Shown: one piece after another, positions 10,916-21,589 of the stretch
Position numbering within the stretch: the first letter of the stretch is position 1
Layout of the letters: each line of letters begins with the position of its first letter
Source: Medicago truncatula
Taxonomy: Eukaryota > Streptophyta > Magnoliopsida > Fabales > Fabaceae
DNA: 64,000 nucleotides
Reading direction: 5' to 3'
Assembly (NCBI RefSeq): GCF_003473485.1
Contig: NC_053042.1
Coordinates: 50,865,762-50,929,761, forward strand
Position numbers and translations under genes: made by a program
The notes under the pieces: model-generated
The model's database searches: none
Seen by the model: the letters and a program-made list of their open reading frames with translations, nothing else
What the model was told of the DNA's origin: nothing

Positions 10916-13682
10916 ACTTTTTTTACTCCGTAAAATAAAACTAACTGTTCTTGCAAAAAAGAAAACTGAAATTTTAAAATAAAATTTTTATTTTCACATT
11001 TCGATTTATTTTTATTAATTAAATTAATATGAATGTATCTATTAATTAAATCAATCATCTCTTTGGTACTTGACAAAAAAAATCATCTCTTTGGTAACTT
11101 TTTTATCTAACTGGCTCCCAAAAAAAAAAAACTTATAATTTTACATTAATTCTATATTTGAAAGCATTCATAAATCATACGAGATATTTTTCAAAAATTA
11201 ATAGCAAAATTTGTATTTATTGGACTTATGCTAATAGTAGGGACAAAAATTCTAGTGACTTTAGGAAAAACAAAAATTCAAACTCAACTTTTAGTGAACG
11301 TGTGGTTCTTGTATGAACACATCTATACAGACACAGCCAATCGTAAGATAAAAGTAATTGTAAGATAACATCAAAAAAATTACATCATCTTTTTTATATA
11401 GTTATTATATTATATCCTAAACTTTCAATCAATGGTATAAAGGTTTCTCTTTAAAAGAATATAAAGAAAAATAAATAAAGGTTTCTTGGCACCCACACAA
11501 AGTCTTAATCAGTCTTTCTCAACCCTATATCCACCTTTTTGGCATGAAAGTATTCTTGCTGGTGACCACTTTGGTCATGGTTTCATTTAATTAAGAGAAA
11601 AATGATATAATGTCTTTAATTAATGATTAAAAATATCTTGTTGACAAGTTCCATTCATTGTAGCTATCTCTATCTTATTTTAGTAATTACTTTGGACTTT
11701 GCCTTTGATTCCTTAAGTAATACTGTATGCTACAAATGATACACGATTTTGGTCTGATTCAATTAATCAAGTACTTAATTAATAATTTAAAGTTCGCACT
11801 AATTGGCTTTTGGAAGTCACTAATATTGTTTTGATGGAGACAGGCCGTGCCAGTTTTCCTTTCAGAGATTGCACCTTCTAGAATACGTGGAGCATTGAAT
11901 ATACTGTTTCAGCTTGATATCACTCTTGGCATTCTCTTTGCTAACCTTGTCAATTATGCCACCAACAAGTAAGTTCCTTAATTGTATTGCATCCTTTTGT
12001 TTGACATATATATTAATTAGTTCATTAATTGGAAATTATTGTGTTAAAAACTTTGAAAAATTTATCAATGATAGTTGAAGCTCAATTAATTGAGAATCGT
12101 GGGTTCGAGAGCTCGTATCCGAGCATATAAAATGTATGCGTAGCTCTTTACCTATTTAGGAGACATTTTCCATTTTCATAGGTGAAAGCACCAAAATTCT
12201 AACACATATATATGGTTGACTATTTAGTGTTTTGTGAGCCAAAGAAATTCTTAATCGAGAATTTAATGATAAAATTATAATGCTACATACTTGACTTTCA
12301 TGAAAAGTCATGCCAATTTAAATAATTATGAATTATTTTACAATTCATTGTTGTTACTGATTGCTCATTATATATCTTTCCGTAACAGAATCAAAGGTCA
12401 TTGGGGTTGGAGGATATCTCTGGGATTGGGAGGTATCCCAGCATTACTCCTCACTTTAGGGGCTTACTTGGTAGTGGACACCCCAAATAGTCTCATTGAA
12501 CGTGGTCACTTGGACAAAGGAAAAGCTGTTCTGAGAAAGATTCGTGGCACGGACAACATTGAACCCGAGTTCTTAGAGTTAGTAGAAGCAAGTCGTGTTG
12601 CTAAAGAGGTGAAACATCCATTCAGAAATCTCCTCAAGCGCAATAACCGACCTCAACTTGTCATTTCCATTGCTCTAATGGTTTGTACTAATCTTATGTT
12701 CACATAGATAATATGATAGCCAAGGTTTTAATTCATGGTTGCAATCGCTTAACAATTCTTGTTTTATAGAGAATTGTAGTCAAATACGTTTAAAAGTTAA
12801 AACCGCCCTAATTGGAATAGCGAAAAGAAAAATAAAAAATTAAGACCTCGCAGCCACAATTGCGATTGCAGACCCTTTGTATAACCTTTTATTGATAGTT
12901 GAATTATATAAGCTTATTATAAAGTTATAGTCATTACTCCTTTTGATTGATGTTATTTAAATATGGTGATAAAAAAAAAACAGATTTTTCAGCAATTCAC
13001 TGGCATCAATGCGATAATGTTCTATGCTCCAGTTCTGTTCAACACCTTAGGATTTAAGAATGATGCTGCACTTTACTCTGCTGTGATTACTGGTGCAATC
13101 AATGTCATCTCAACTATAGTTTCAATATATTCAGTGGATAAACTTGGTCGTCGAAAGCTATTACTGGAAGCTGGTGTTCAAATGTTGTTGTCACAAATGG
13201 TGATAGCAATTGTACTAGGAATCAAAGTGAAGGATCATTCTGAGGAACTCTCAAAAGGGTATGCAGCTCTTGTAGTTGTTATGGTTTGTATTTTTGTGTC
13301 AGCATTTGCATGGTCATGGGGTCCACTTGCTTGGCTTATTCCAAGTGAGATATTTCCACTAGAGACTCGTTCTGCAGGACAAAGTGTAACAGTTTGTGTC
13401 AACTTCCTCTTCACTGCTGTCATTGCACAAGCTTTCCTTTCAATGCTTTGCTATTTCAAGTTTGGTATCTTCTTTTTCTTCTCTGGTTGGATCTTGTTCA
13501 TGTCAACTTTTGTCTTTTTCCTTGTCCCTGAGACAAAGAATGTCCCTATTGAAGAGATGACACAAAGAGTGTGGAAGCAGCATTGGTTTTGGAAGAGGTT
13601 TGTTGAAAATGATTATATTGAAGATGAGAAAGTAACTGGTGGAAATTCCCCTAGCAGAAATGATCTTGTTTCTCAGTTGTAA
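8147..13682 (+). CDS. Sugar transport protein, STP family hexose/H+ symporter
   Basis: Plasma-membrane major facilitator that imports hexoses with protons. Five exons: 8147-8276, 8549-8874, 11844-11968, 12389-12680 and 12984-13682. They join in frame to 523 aa, the usual STP length. TM1 contains the GYD motif with Asp39, the position that binds the proton in AtSTP10. Cys75 (in NYCKYD) and Cys447 (in MLCYFKFG) match the pair that forms the lid-domain disulfide in STPs. Other family marks are GRRL after TM2, PSRIRG in TM4, QQFTGIN in TM7, DKLGRRKLL, and the C-terminal [12 protein letters not shown]. Intron 2 (8875-11843) is 2969 bp and carries a transposon. AATAAA at 13719 is a likely polyadenylation signal. 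The exact substrate and the Arabidopsis counterpart cannot be decided from sequence alone. All junctions are GT-AG. Confidence 0.93.
9443..10699. mobile_element. Non-autonomous Mutator-like element in STP intron 2
   Basis: The ends are long, imperfect inverted repeats of about 150-170 bp. The left arm contains TTTGGTCCTTATAAATATC, and the right arm carries its reverse complement before 10700. Both arms also carry a GTGGCAT/ATGCCAC segment further in. The interior (about 9700-10500) has no transposase. It holds a purine-rich stretch with a tandemly repeated GTGAGGAAAGAAGAAGAA motif at about 10220-10280. No clean target-site duplication was found, so the boundaries are good to roughly 10 bp. 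Confidence 0.75.
10881..10910. repeat. (TA)n microsatellite
   Basis: About 15 uninterrupted TA units inside STP intron 2. Likely length-polymorphic. Confidence 0.9.
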
Positions 13683-14890
13683 ATTAAAGGAATTTCTAGT
13701 ACTAAGTTGTTTTGTCAAATAAATGCATGGTTAGATTCGTTTGTTATTACAGCTAACCAGACTTTATCATTCCCATTGTGTTAAGTAGTTTTTGCTTGTA
13801 ACATTGTAATGTTTGTAAGTTATATTACTATGTTTCTTATGTTCCCATTTATATTTCCCAATGTATTATTATTTGTCTTCTGTTTAAATTAGTTTTGGTT
13901 ATTCATTTTCTATGAGATATTTTACCCCTTGCAACAATAACCATTTTGATGCAATAGCTTCAGACTGTAACTAAAAAGTGAGACAAATTGCAAATCTAAC
14001 AAATAAATTAACCAGACTTAAGAAGTTAGCTAGAAACATATTTGGTGGCCAAAAATATGATAAACATCATGTATTATATGGACGTAATTTTAAATTATGG
14101 TCATACTTGAGTTGTTATTGTGGGCTAATTAACTTAGCCAATAAGCACAATCATGAGCAGCTCAACAACTTAGGTGTTATGGCTGTATAAGGTGATCAAT
14201 ATAATACATGATTTAATTTGAAACCATATATCGCTCCAAATACTGAAATACTTACTGAGGATTGAGGAGTTCTTATCAAACCACTCGTAGGAAAACTATA
14301 CTAAATCAGTTTGTACCAATCCGGCAATCCCAATGAGAATGAATGAATCAATAGTATAGTAGTTGGATTCTATCAAATTGTGGAATGATACTTGTAAATT
14401 ACACAAAATACAAACAATTCCAATTTCACCTCTTTGAATTAGTATACATCAATCATTTTCTCTCTTGAGTTAGACAATTATTTTTTTAATTAGTAGTTTG
14501 ATTAAATATGTACTCTTTATTTGGATTTAAATAAAGGACCTACAATTTTTTTAACATTCATTCAAGGCGAGTTTTAGCATGGGTAAATTGTCAAATTTCT
14601 CCATCTTATATCAATTTTGTTTTACTTGTAATGAGTTGTACTCCCTGTTCTTTTATATTCCAATTTGTACCCCTGACTCAAAATTATAATTTGAACCCAA
14701 TTAATTTGTTTATTTCTTTATCGGAGGGAGATACAATATTTTTTTAACACTCCTACTAACCTTTTCCAGCCCCATTTTCAATAAAAAAAAAAAATTAATA
14801 TAAAAATATAGACCAAATAATGTGACTAACATTTTTATACTTCAGATTTTATTTCCTTAATCTCCTCAAAAAAGAAAAGATTTCAATTAG
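13683..14890. other. Intergenic DNA downstream of the transporter
   Basis: Contains the transporter 3' UTR (AATAAA at 13719) and AT-rich DNA. The frame at 13978-14190 has no recognisable homology and is not called as a gene. Confidence 0.5.
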
Positions 14891-14896
14891 AGAAAT

Positions 14897-15065
14897 GATA
14901 TTTGAACATCTATTTTATGACAACTTTTGTGACAACTTTCTCTCTCATACTCACATTATTTTTTACTTTATCTCTCTATTGTTATGGTTTCCGTGCCAAT
15001 ACTACTTTTTCTTTGTAAATTTTGGTTGTCAAATAAGTTGTCACAAAATTGGTTGTTCAAATAAC
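14897..15065 (+). mobile_element. Short MITE, copy A
   Basis: About 169 bp with internal inverted ends: GATATTTGAACATC on the left and a complementary TTGTTCAAATAAC on the right, followed inward by repeated GACAACTTTTGTGACAAC-type sequence. A second copy lies in opposite orientation at 16305-16474. The superfamily is not assigned because the target duplication is unclear. Confidence 0.7.
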
Positions 15066-15169
15066 ACCACTCTTTCAATTATTTACCCTTCAGATTTTAG
15101 TGAAAAACGTTCTTCCAAAAATAAATATTATCACTTTTTATTTTTACATGAATATGACTTGGTTCATAA

Positions 15170-15354
15170 GAGGGGTAACTTTGGCGCAACTGGTAAAGTT
15201 GTTGTCATGTGACTGAAAGGTCACGGGTTCAAGTCCTGGAAACAGTCTCTTGTTTAAAACAGGGTAAGGTTGCGTACAATACACCAAATGGTGGGACCCC
15301 TTCCCAGACCCTGCATATGCGGGAGCTCTAGTGCACCAGATTACCCTTTTTTTG
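15170..15354 (+). mobile_element. tRNA-derived SINE (Au-like)
   Basis: The 185-bp element carries an A box (TGGCGCAACTGG) and B box (GGTTCAAGTCC) of an RNA polymerase III promoter. A body with GGTAAGGTTGCGTACAAT and GCGGGAGCTCTAGTGCACC follows, and it ends in a T-rich tail. This matches what I recall of the plant Au SINE family. It is bounded by a perfect 17-bp target-site duplication, TATGACTTGGTTCATAA, at 15153-15169 and 15355-15371, so the insertion is complete and relatively young. Confidence 0.92.
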
Positions 15355-15371
15355 TATGACTTGGTTCATAA

Positions 15372-16304
15372 AAAATAATAAATATACATCGTCAAAATTC
15401 ATATTATTTGTGAAATAGTTATTAAGGTCATCATTAATAATACTAAATTTACCTTGCTTTTGAAATTAAAAACTATAAAAAAATAAAAAAAAAATCAAGA
15501 AGTTCATGGCAAATTCTACCACATGCCAAAGGAAATGAACAAGTTCAACTATATTCCTGAAAAACACAAGTAATTAAAAAATTAATTCTAAAATATATCA
15601 TGTTTACGTCAAGCATCAACTCAAATAAATGATATCAATATAAAAATTTATAATAAACAAAGTGAATAGAGAGTTATTAGTTTGAGTTAACCGTTAAAGA
15701 AGTTAGTGATTCTGACTTCAAACTGAACGAATGAGGAAATATTAATTTAAATACTAACATTTATCGAGTTTTTCTAAATAATAAAGAAAATGAAATATTG
15801 ATTTTGATAAAAAAATTATAATAATTTGGTAACGGAAAGTAAAACAACACTGTTTTCAACATGTTCCAAATTTATAAATATATCAAACCTAGGTAATTTG
15901 TACAATTTCAAAAAATTGTACATCAGTTTTTTAAAATTAAAATGCATCCAAGTTCAAGGTAAACATTTAAGAGCAATCTTATCCATTGATCCCTATTAAC
16001 ATTAAATCAATGACCTTTGTTAAATTGACCTAAAATAGGAAATATGCCAATTTCCCCGTGCTAAACGTTGCCTTCATTCAAAACAGTTGAGCTACTCTTT
16101 CTCTATTAACCTGATGTGTAATAGTTTCGACAAAAACTAATAATAAAAATATATCTTGAGTTTTGAGGAAAACTGACGGATAAAATGAACCTATAAAAAT
16201 ATTGGTCCATGATGGACCAATTTTTTGTACCATTAAATAATATGAACCCACTTCAAAAAAAGTAGTAGTATTGTTGTGACTTGTGACCATTAAAAAAGAG
16301 GAGT
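15372..16304. other. Intergenic DNA, no gene seen
   Basis: AT-rich sequence between the SINE and the second MITE copy. No coding sequence or bounded repeat was recognised. Confidence 0.5.
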
Positions 16305-16474
16305 GTTATTTGAACAACTAATTTGGTTGATAACTTTTGTGACAACCATAATTTATAAAGAAAAAATATGTATTTGCACGGAAACTAAAACAATAGAGAA
16401 ATAAAATAAAAATAATGTGAGTATGAGAGAGAAAATTGTCACAAAAGTTGTCATTATATAGATGTTCAAATATC
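16305..16474 (-). mobile_element. Short MITE, copy B (inverted)
   Basis: Reverse-complement relative of 14897-15065, about 170 bp, starting GTTATTTGAAC and ending GTTCAAATATC. The two copies are 1.2 kb apart in opposite orientation. Confidence 0.7.
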
Positions 16475-16732
16475 ATTAATTCCAAAAGTTTATGTAAAAT
16501 TACATGGTCAAAATTTACTTATCTCTCACCCTCACATTACACCTCCTCCTATATTATTTGACCATAAAATCAAACTAATTGTTTTTTTAATTCCTTTTTG
16601 GAGTGTTAAAAGGAAAACAGATTCTAACCAAAATAAAAGACCTTGTTTGTAATTGATAAAGGCTTACCACCAGATTTTGCTAGACATAAATCTATGATAT
16701 GTAGCTTTAGATTGAAGGTTGTATAATCTATA

Positions 16733-17580
16733 GAGTAAATTACACTTTCTTTCTTCAAAGATGTTTGAATTACACTTCCCTATCCTCTTATGTTAAAATA
16801 TACACTCGCCTTCTTTGTAAAGTAAAATTTATACTCTCATCCCTTATAAGATGCTTGAATTACAACTCCCTCCCTTAATAATTAAATATGATCTACACTT
16901 TAATCTATTTAACATAAATAAATATTTTTATGATATATTTTAATTTTGAACCACCTTTTAAGAAAAAATAATTCATTTTTTTATAGTTTAAATGTCAATG
17001 ATAATTAAATTTAAATATTTTGCTATTGATTTTATAATTTAGAGTATAAAATTAACTTTCAAATAACCCTATTTTATTGTCTTTAGTAATTTTTTACATA
17101 TTTTAATTTTATTTTGGGTTGTTTCATATTTTATAATAGGGTTTAAAACTAAATGTTAATGAAATTGTGAATAAAAAATAGCGAAAAATATGTATTCAAT
17201 TTTTTATTATATTAAAATAGACACATAATACAATTTTTTTCCAAAGTGTGTTAGATTATTATTATTTTTGCTAAATTATTAGAAATAAAAAAAATTGAGG
17301 GAGTAAATGGTAGATTTTAACATAAGAGGGGAGGGGAATGTAATTCAAGCTTCTCTTAGAGAAGGGGTGTAAAGTTTTATACTCCCTCCGGTACTATTTA
17401 TAAGAGAATTTTGGGTCAACAAAAGTTGATGTATCTAGTTAAAAATTCAGTCCAAATACATTCACTTTTGTTGACCTAAATTTCTCTTATAAATAGGACC
17501 GGAGGTAGTAATATATTTTGAATAAGAGGGGAGGGAATTGTATATTTTAACATAAGAGGGGAGGGAAGTGTAATTTACTA
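16733..17580. mobile_element. Mutator-like MITE, copy 1 (with nested MITE)
   Basis: Inverted ends share GAGTAAATTACACTT-type sequence followed by pyrimidine-rich (left) or GAGGGGAGGG-rich (right) tracts of about 80 bp. A paralogous copy lies at 33731-34471. Flanks TAATCTATA (left) and TAAACTATA (right) match at 7 of 9 positions, consistent with an aged 9-bp target duplication. A Stowaway-like MITE interrupts it at 17382-17508. No transposase. Confidence 0.75.
17382..17508. mobile_element. Stowaway-like (Tc1/mariner) MITE nested in a larger element
   Basis: The 127-bp element has the inverted ends CTCCCTCCGGT... and ...ACCGGAGGTAG and is flanked by TA on both sides (17380-17381 and 17509-17510), the target duplication of Tc1/mariner elements. 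The arms pair over most of their length (TTATAAGAGAAttt / aaatTTCTCTTATAA). The paralogous host element at 33731-34471 lacks it. Confidence 0.9.
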
Positions 17581-18100
17581 TAAACTATAAAATGATTTAC
17601 TATATGCTTAATGCTTATCTCATGTGTAAAGCAATGTGATAATCAAATGGAAACAATGTATGGTAATGGTGGTTGCTATTTATGATGACACTCACCAGTC
17701 ATTTGTTACAAATAAAAATACAAAAAATGGTTATCACGGCACATACAAGTTTTGTTGACATTCAAGACCCCAGCATTCTTCCTTTTCAAGGTTGAAACCA
17801 AACCCACAGCCAAGACTATACCATATATATATATATATTAGGTCACGCCAATAATCAATATCAATATTTTTAGTGAGTCGTGACTTAACTTTTTTATTGA
17901 AAAAAATTAAACACAAATAAATTATGAAACATATATTGACATTTAGAGTAGAATTCTGACTCAAGAAATCTGCTTAATTTAAAAATGATTCGTTACCATC
18001 TCATTTAAGTTTTTTTTTAATTACTTTTATATATGATATTAAAGTGTATCCAAATTAAAATAATTTTAGATTCTGTTTACGCAAAGAACAAAAAATATTC
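17581..18100. other. Intergenic DNA, no gene seen
   Basis: AT-rich, with a short TA repeat near 17824-17838. The frame at 17734-17964 on the minus strand has no recognisable domain. Confidence 0.5.
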
Positions 18101-18104
18101 TATT

Positions 18105-18660
18105 AGCAGAAATCGGCAGATAGGCGATTTGAGCTTAGGCGAGTTTTCCCTAGGCGAGTGCCATTTTCAGTAAAAAGATGATCAACTAGATCTTTCTCGA
18201 CTATACTTACTAGTATGTGTATCTTGAAGACATCAGATTGAGTCAAAGCTCGGTGAAATTGGATAATGAGACACTAAAGTCACGCTCCCTATTTGTAGCG
18301 CCATTGACCGCAATGAGTGAGGATGCACGTGAATGATCGCATTGGACCTTGTCAACGACTCATGCCGTGAAGTGGAAAGTTGTCAGTCAGACATGGAGAA
18401 CAACAAATCCCTCAACGAGGAAAACCTGACGCACCACTCGCACAAAGAGACGAGCAATGCTAACCATTGTATTTCATGTCGTTTTGGTCTATAGAAATAG
18501 TTTTGCCTATAAATATTCATGTTGTACAATGTATTCTACACACAATCAATCAAACACAATCTATTTATGTTATTTTAACTACCAAAGTTTCTATTTACAT
18601 CTATTTCTTAGCCTAGGAGCAAAAACTCAAAACAAGTGTACTTAATGCTCTATTGGAGCA
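18105..18660. mobile_element. Probable LTR-retrotransposon remnant
   Basis: This stretch is more GC-rich than its surroundings, has no open frame of note, and ends with a TATA-like CCTATAAATATTC (about 18508-18520) followed by a leader-like segment, as in an LTR U3-R region. Terminal TG/CA motifs with a matching duplication were not found. The call rests on composition and layout only. Confidence 0.35.
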
Positions 18661-19275
18661 ATTAAAGAACCTAAAGTTGAGGGACATAGTTCTTTCCTTA
18701 ACGTTAATCACTTAAAAAAAGAAAATCACAATTAAAGATAATCACCGTTACATTGACTAAATTTCTAATTTGAGAACATATTCTACTAATTTTATTTTAA
18801 AAATATCAAAATCAATTTTTTTTAAAAACAATTTTTGTACCAAAACACACTAAATTACATTTTTAATTAAGTAGTGCTAACAACACTCTCTCAACACTCA
18901 TTTCATTATTTGTTTAAATTAAGGTGGGGTCTCATTGGAAATGATTCCACTTAAAGTGGTGGGACATACACTATTTTCATCCAATAAAAGAGTGAATGTT
19001 AAAGAAAATGTTAAAAATAGTGTGTCCGTGACATTACTATTTTCAACTCGAATGCCAGTAGTATTGCAAAAGCAAAGTAGCAGCACTTATTATTATTACT
19101 TAGACCCACCGCTCCTATGTAAGCCATAAATGAGGTGGTGAGATTAACCAGATTATGCGGGCCACATGTTGTTTTGTAAAAGAGGTTTTCATCTAACCCA
19201 TTAAATTAATTAATTAACAAAAAGACACACAAACCATTCTTCAAGTTCCAACATCAAACGCCCTCAAAGCCTAAC
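18661..19275. other. Intergenic DNA upstream of the phytocyanin gene
   Basis: AT-rich; no gene recognised. The frame at 18935-19129 is not supported by any recognisable domain. Confidence 0.45.
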
Positions 19276-19350
19276 AAAGTCTAGTCAAAAGGTAATAATA
19301 TTTCTTTGCATTTTCAAAAAAAAAAAAAGTCTAGTCAAAAGTTCTATAAA
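19276..19350 (+). promoter_or_regulatory. Phytocyanin core promoter with duplicated 16-mer
   Basis: The 16-mer AAAGTCTAGTCAAAAG occurs exactly twice, at 19276-19291 and 19326-19341, 50 bp apart. On the reverse strand it contains TTGACT, the W-box core bound by WRKY factors. A TATAAA box follows at 19345-19350, 79 bp before the start codon. The repeat and the boxes are seen; binding is an inference. Confidence 0.55.
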
Positions 19351-19428
19351 GTCCTCAACCTCAGCAAAAAAGAAATTTACTAGTAATACAAAAAACAAGG
19401 AGAAGGATATCTTGCAGAGTCTATAGTC

Positions 19429-20236
19429 ATGGCTTTGGTAGAAAGAGGTATGGTTTTGTCTATAATGATGGTAGCTATGCAGATTTCATATGCAGCTGTA
19501 TACAAGGTTGGTGATTCTGCTGGCTGGACTACACTTGGTAACATTGACTACAAAAAATGGGCTGCTACCAAGAACTTCCAACTTGGTGACACTATTAGTA
19601 AGTCCTTTCTCCAATTGCATGTTTTATTTGTTCAATTGTGTTGCTTTTTCTGAAGATGGAAAGGTCCTTTCAAGGAAGAAGACAACCAAAATTAACATTA
19701 TTTTACAATTCTATGGTACCTCTTTTCTAACACTGTCCAATTTGGTATAGAAAAACTCACATTCCTCCTTTCCATGTTTTTTGCTTCAAGTATACTCCAC
19801 TATTGCATTGTCTTTCATGGCATGGCATAGCATTTCTCAAGACTAATTATGTAATTTGCACACCTATACAACTTTTTGTTTTGATATGGTTTGTATTCTT
19901 ATCAGATTAAGCCTTTTTTTTTTTTAAAAAAATATCAGTTTTATTATATATTTTTGTCTTAGCCGTCTAATATCTTGGATAAATAGATCTTGTAATCTCG
20001 AGCTCGATCGAAAGGTAAGTAATATCTGATAAAATTTTTTTTAGTTAAGATCCGAATTCGGATTCTCTCGGATAAATCAATTTCATGATGATAATTATAA
20101 ACTACCATGACCCACCACTTTCACTTGCATTACCTTTTTGTTCTGTGGTGCTTTGCACACAAAGAAACAAAACAACATGCAATGACTTTGTCGGGTGGTC
20201 CTAAATCATCAAGAGCATGGTTTTTACTTAATTATG

Positions 20237-20267
<31 letters not shown>

Positions 20268-20720
20268 ATTTTTTTTAGATGAATGTTAACTCAAATTGAC
20301 AAGTGCATTAATTTGTACTACTATATTTCAGTATTTGAATATAGTGCAAAATTCCACAATGTGATGCGAGTGACACATGCCATGTACAAGTCATGCAATG
20401 CATCATCACCTATAGCAACATTCACCACTGGAAATGACACCATAAAGATAACAAATCATGGTCATCACTTCTTCTTCTGTGGTGTACCTGGACACTGTCA
20501 AGCAGGACAGAAGGTTGATATTAACGTGCTCAAAGTTTCTGTAGCTGCTTCACCTGCTCCATCATCTTCACCTTCAGCATTGGCTTCTCCTGCTGAAGCT
20601 ACAGTTCCAGCTTCCAATGTACCTGCACCTTCTCCTAGTAATGCTGCACCACAGAAATTTATTGCTTTAAAAATGATGCTGGCTTTTTTGGCCATGCAAT
20701 TTCTTGCTGTTAATTTCTAG
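19429..20720 (+). CDS. GPI-anchored stellacyanin-type phytocyanin (chimeric AGP)
   Basis: Extracellular, membrane-tethered blue-copper protein of 185 aa in two exons (19429-19597 and 20332-20720), joined in phase 1 at the usual phytocyanin intron position. Residues 1-22 are a signal peptide. The plastocyanin-like domain follows, with copper ligands His65, Cys106, His111 and axial Gln116; Gln instead of Met is the stellacyanin pattern. Cys78 and Cys112 should form the conserved disulfide. Asn79 and Asn91 are N-glycosylation sites. Residues about 130-162 are rich in Ala, Pro and Ser (arabinogalactan glycomodules), and the hydrophobic C-terminus suits GPI-anchor replacement. Physiological partner unknown. 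Some annotators would call it a uclacyanin or early nodulin-like protein, but those usually have Met or lack ligands. Confidence 0.93.
20229..20261 (+). repeat. (ATT)n microsatellite
   Basis: About nine ATT units in the single intron of the phytocyanin gene, about 70 bp before the acceptor site. Confidence 0.85.
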
Positions 20721-21589
20721 CTATATATGCTAAATAAGGAAGTCTTGTAATTTGTTTACTAGTTTGGTTTGTGGGCCTTTTTGGTTTTTACTTCTATTGG
20801 AATTTCTCTAATTCCTTCACTTGCTGGATAGACAAACATGTATTGCTAGATGTATTACTCCAGTTGTCCTATAATAATGATCATATTTACAAAAAAAAAA
20901 AAAATTGTCTCAAATTTCTCAGCTTCAATGTAACATTAGTTACTTCAATCAAATTATACCATCTAATTAATATCATACTCACTCTCAAGTTATTCAGTTG
21001 TACATGTTTCACATTAAAATCTTCTACCACCTCTTTGAAGTATGCTCCTCCTTAAAGTCTAAGATTCGATTGTATTAATATGTGTGGATTAATTTACCTT
21101 CTTAAAACAAAATTGTCTACCACCTCTGTTTTATTCAAGAGTATAGATTATTGAAGAATCAAGAGTATACATTTCACTTACTTGTCGTATAGGGGATCCA
21201 TTCCTTATTTGTACCGGTACGAGTCTAGCGGGGTCCAGGCAAGCACGAAGCATGCTCTACCATAGAGGTATGGCATCTCATTTGCTTATAAAAAAAAGGT
21301 TGTGTTAATCGGTACTCCAGACCCGGGTTAAGATATTTAAAAAAGGAAAAGTTAAATAAAAAAAATCACTTTTTTGACTTTTGAAGTCTTGATTACACAA
21401 TTTTCAATACAAAAGCTTTTATATTTGCTTTCTTAATCGGTGTCCTAGGAGCAGCGGTTAACATTTCCCATGAAAAAAATAGAGGCATGGCATGTGCCAT
21501 TTCAACTGCACTAACTACCAAAAAGGACACATTCTCTTTTCTGTTTTTTTAGGGCATCTATAAGTACACATTCTTGTCAATTCTTTTTA
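20721..21589. other. Intergenic DNA, no gene seen
   Basis: Phytocyanin 3' region and AT-rich DNA. A GTACCGGTACGAGTC-type segment near 21210-21250 looks like a repeat fragment but has no clear bounds. Confidence 0.45.

Noticed and set aside
13235..13718. Minus-strand frames over STP exon 5
   Set aside because: Shadows of the real plus-strand coding exon.
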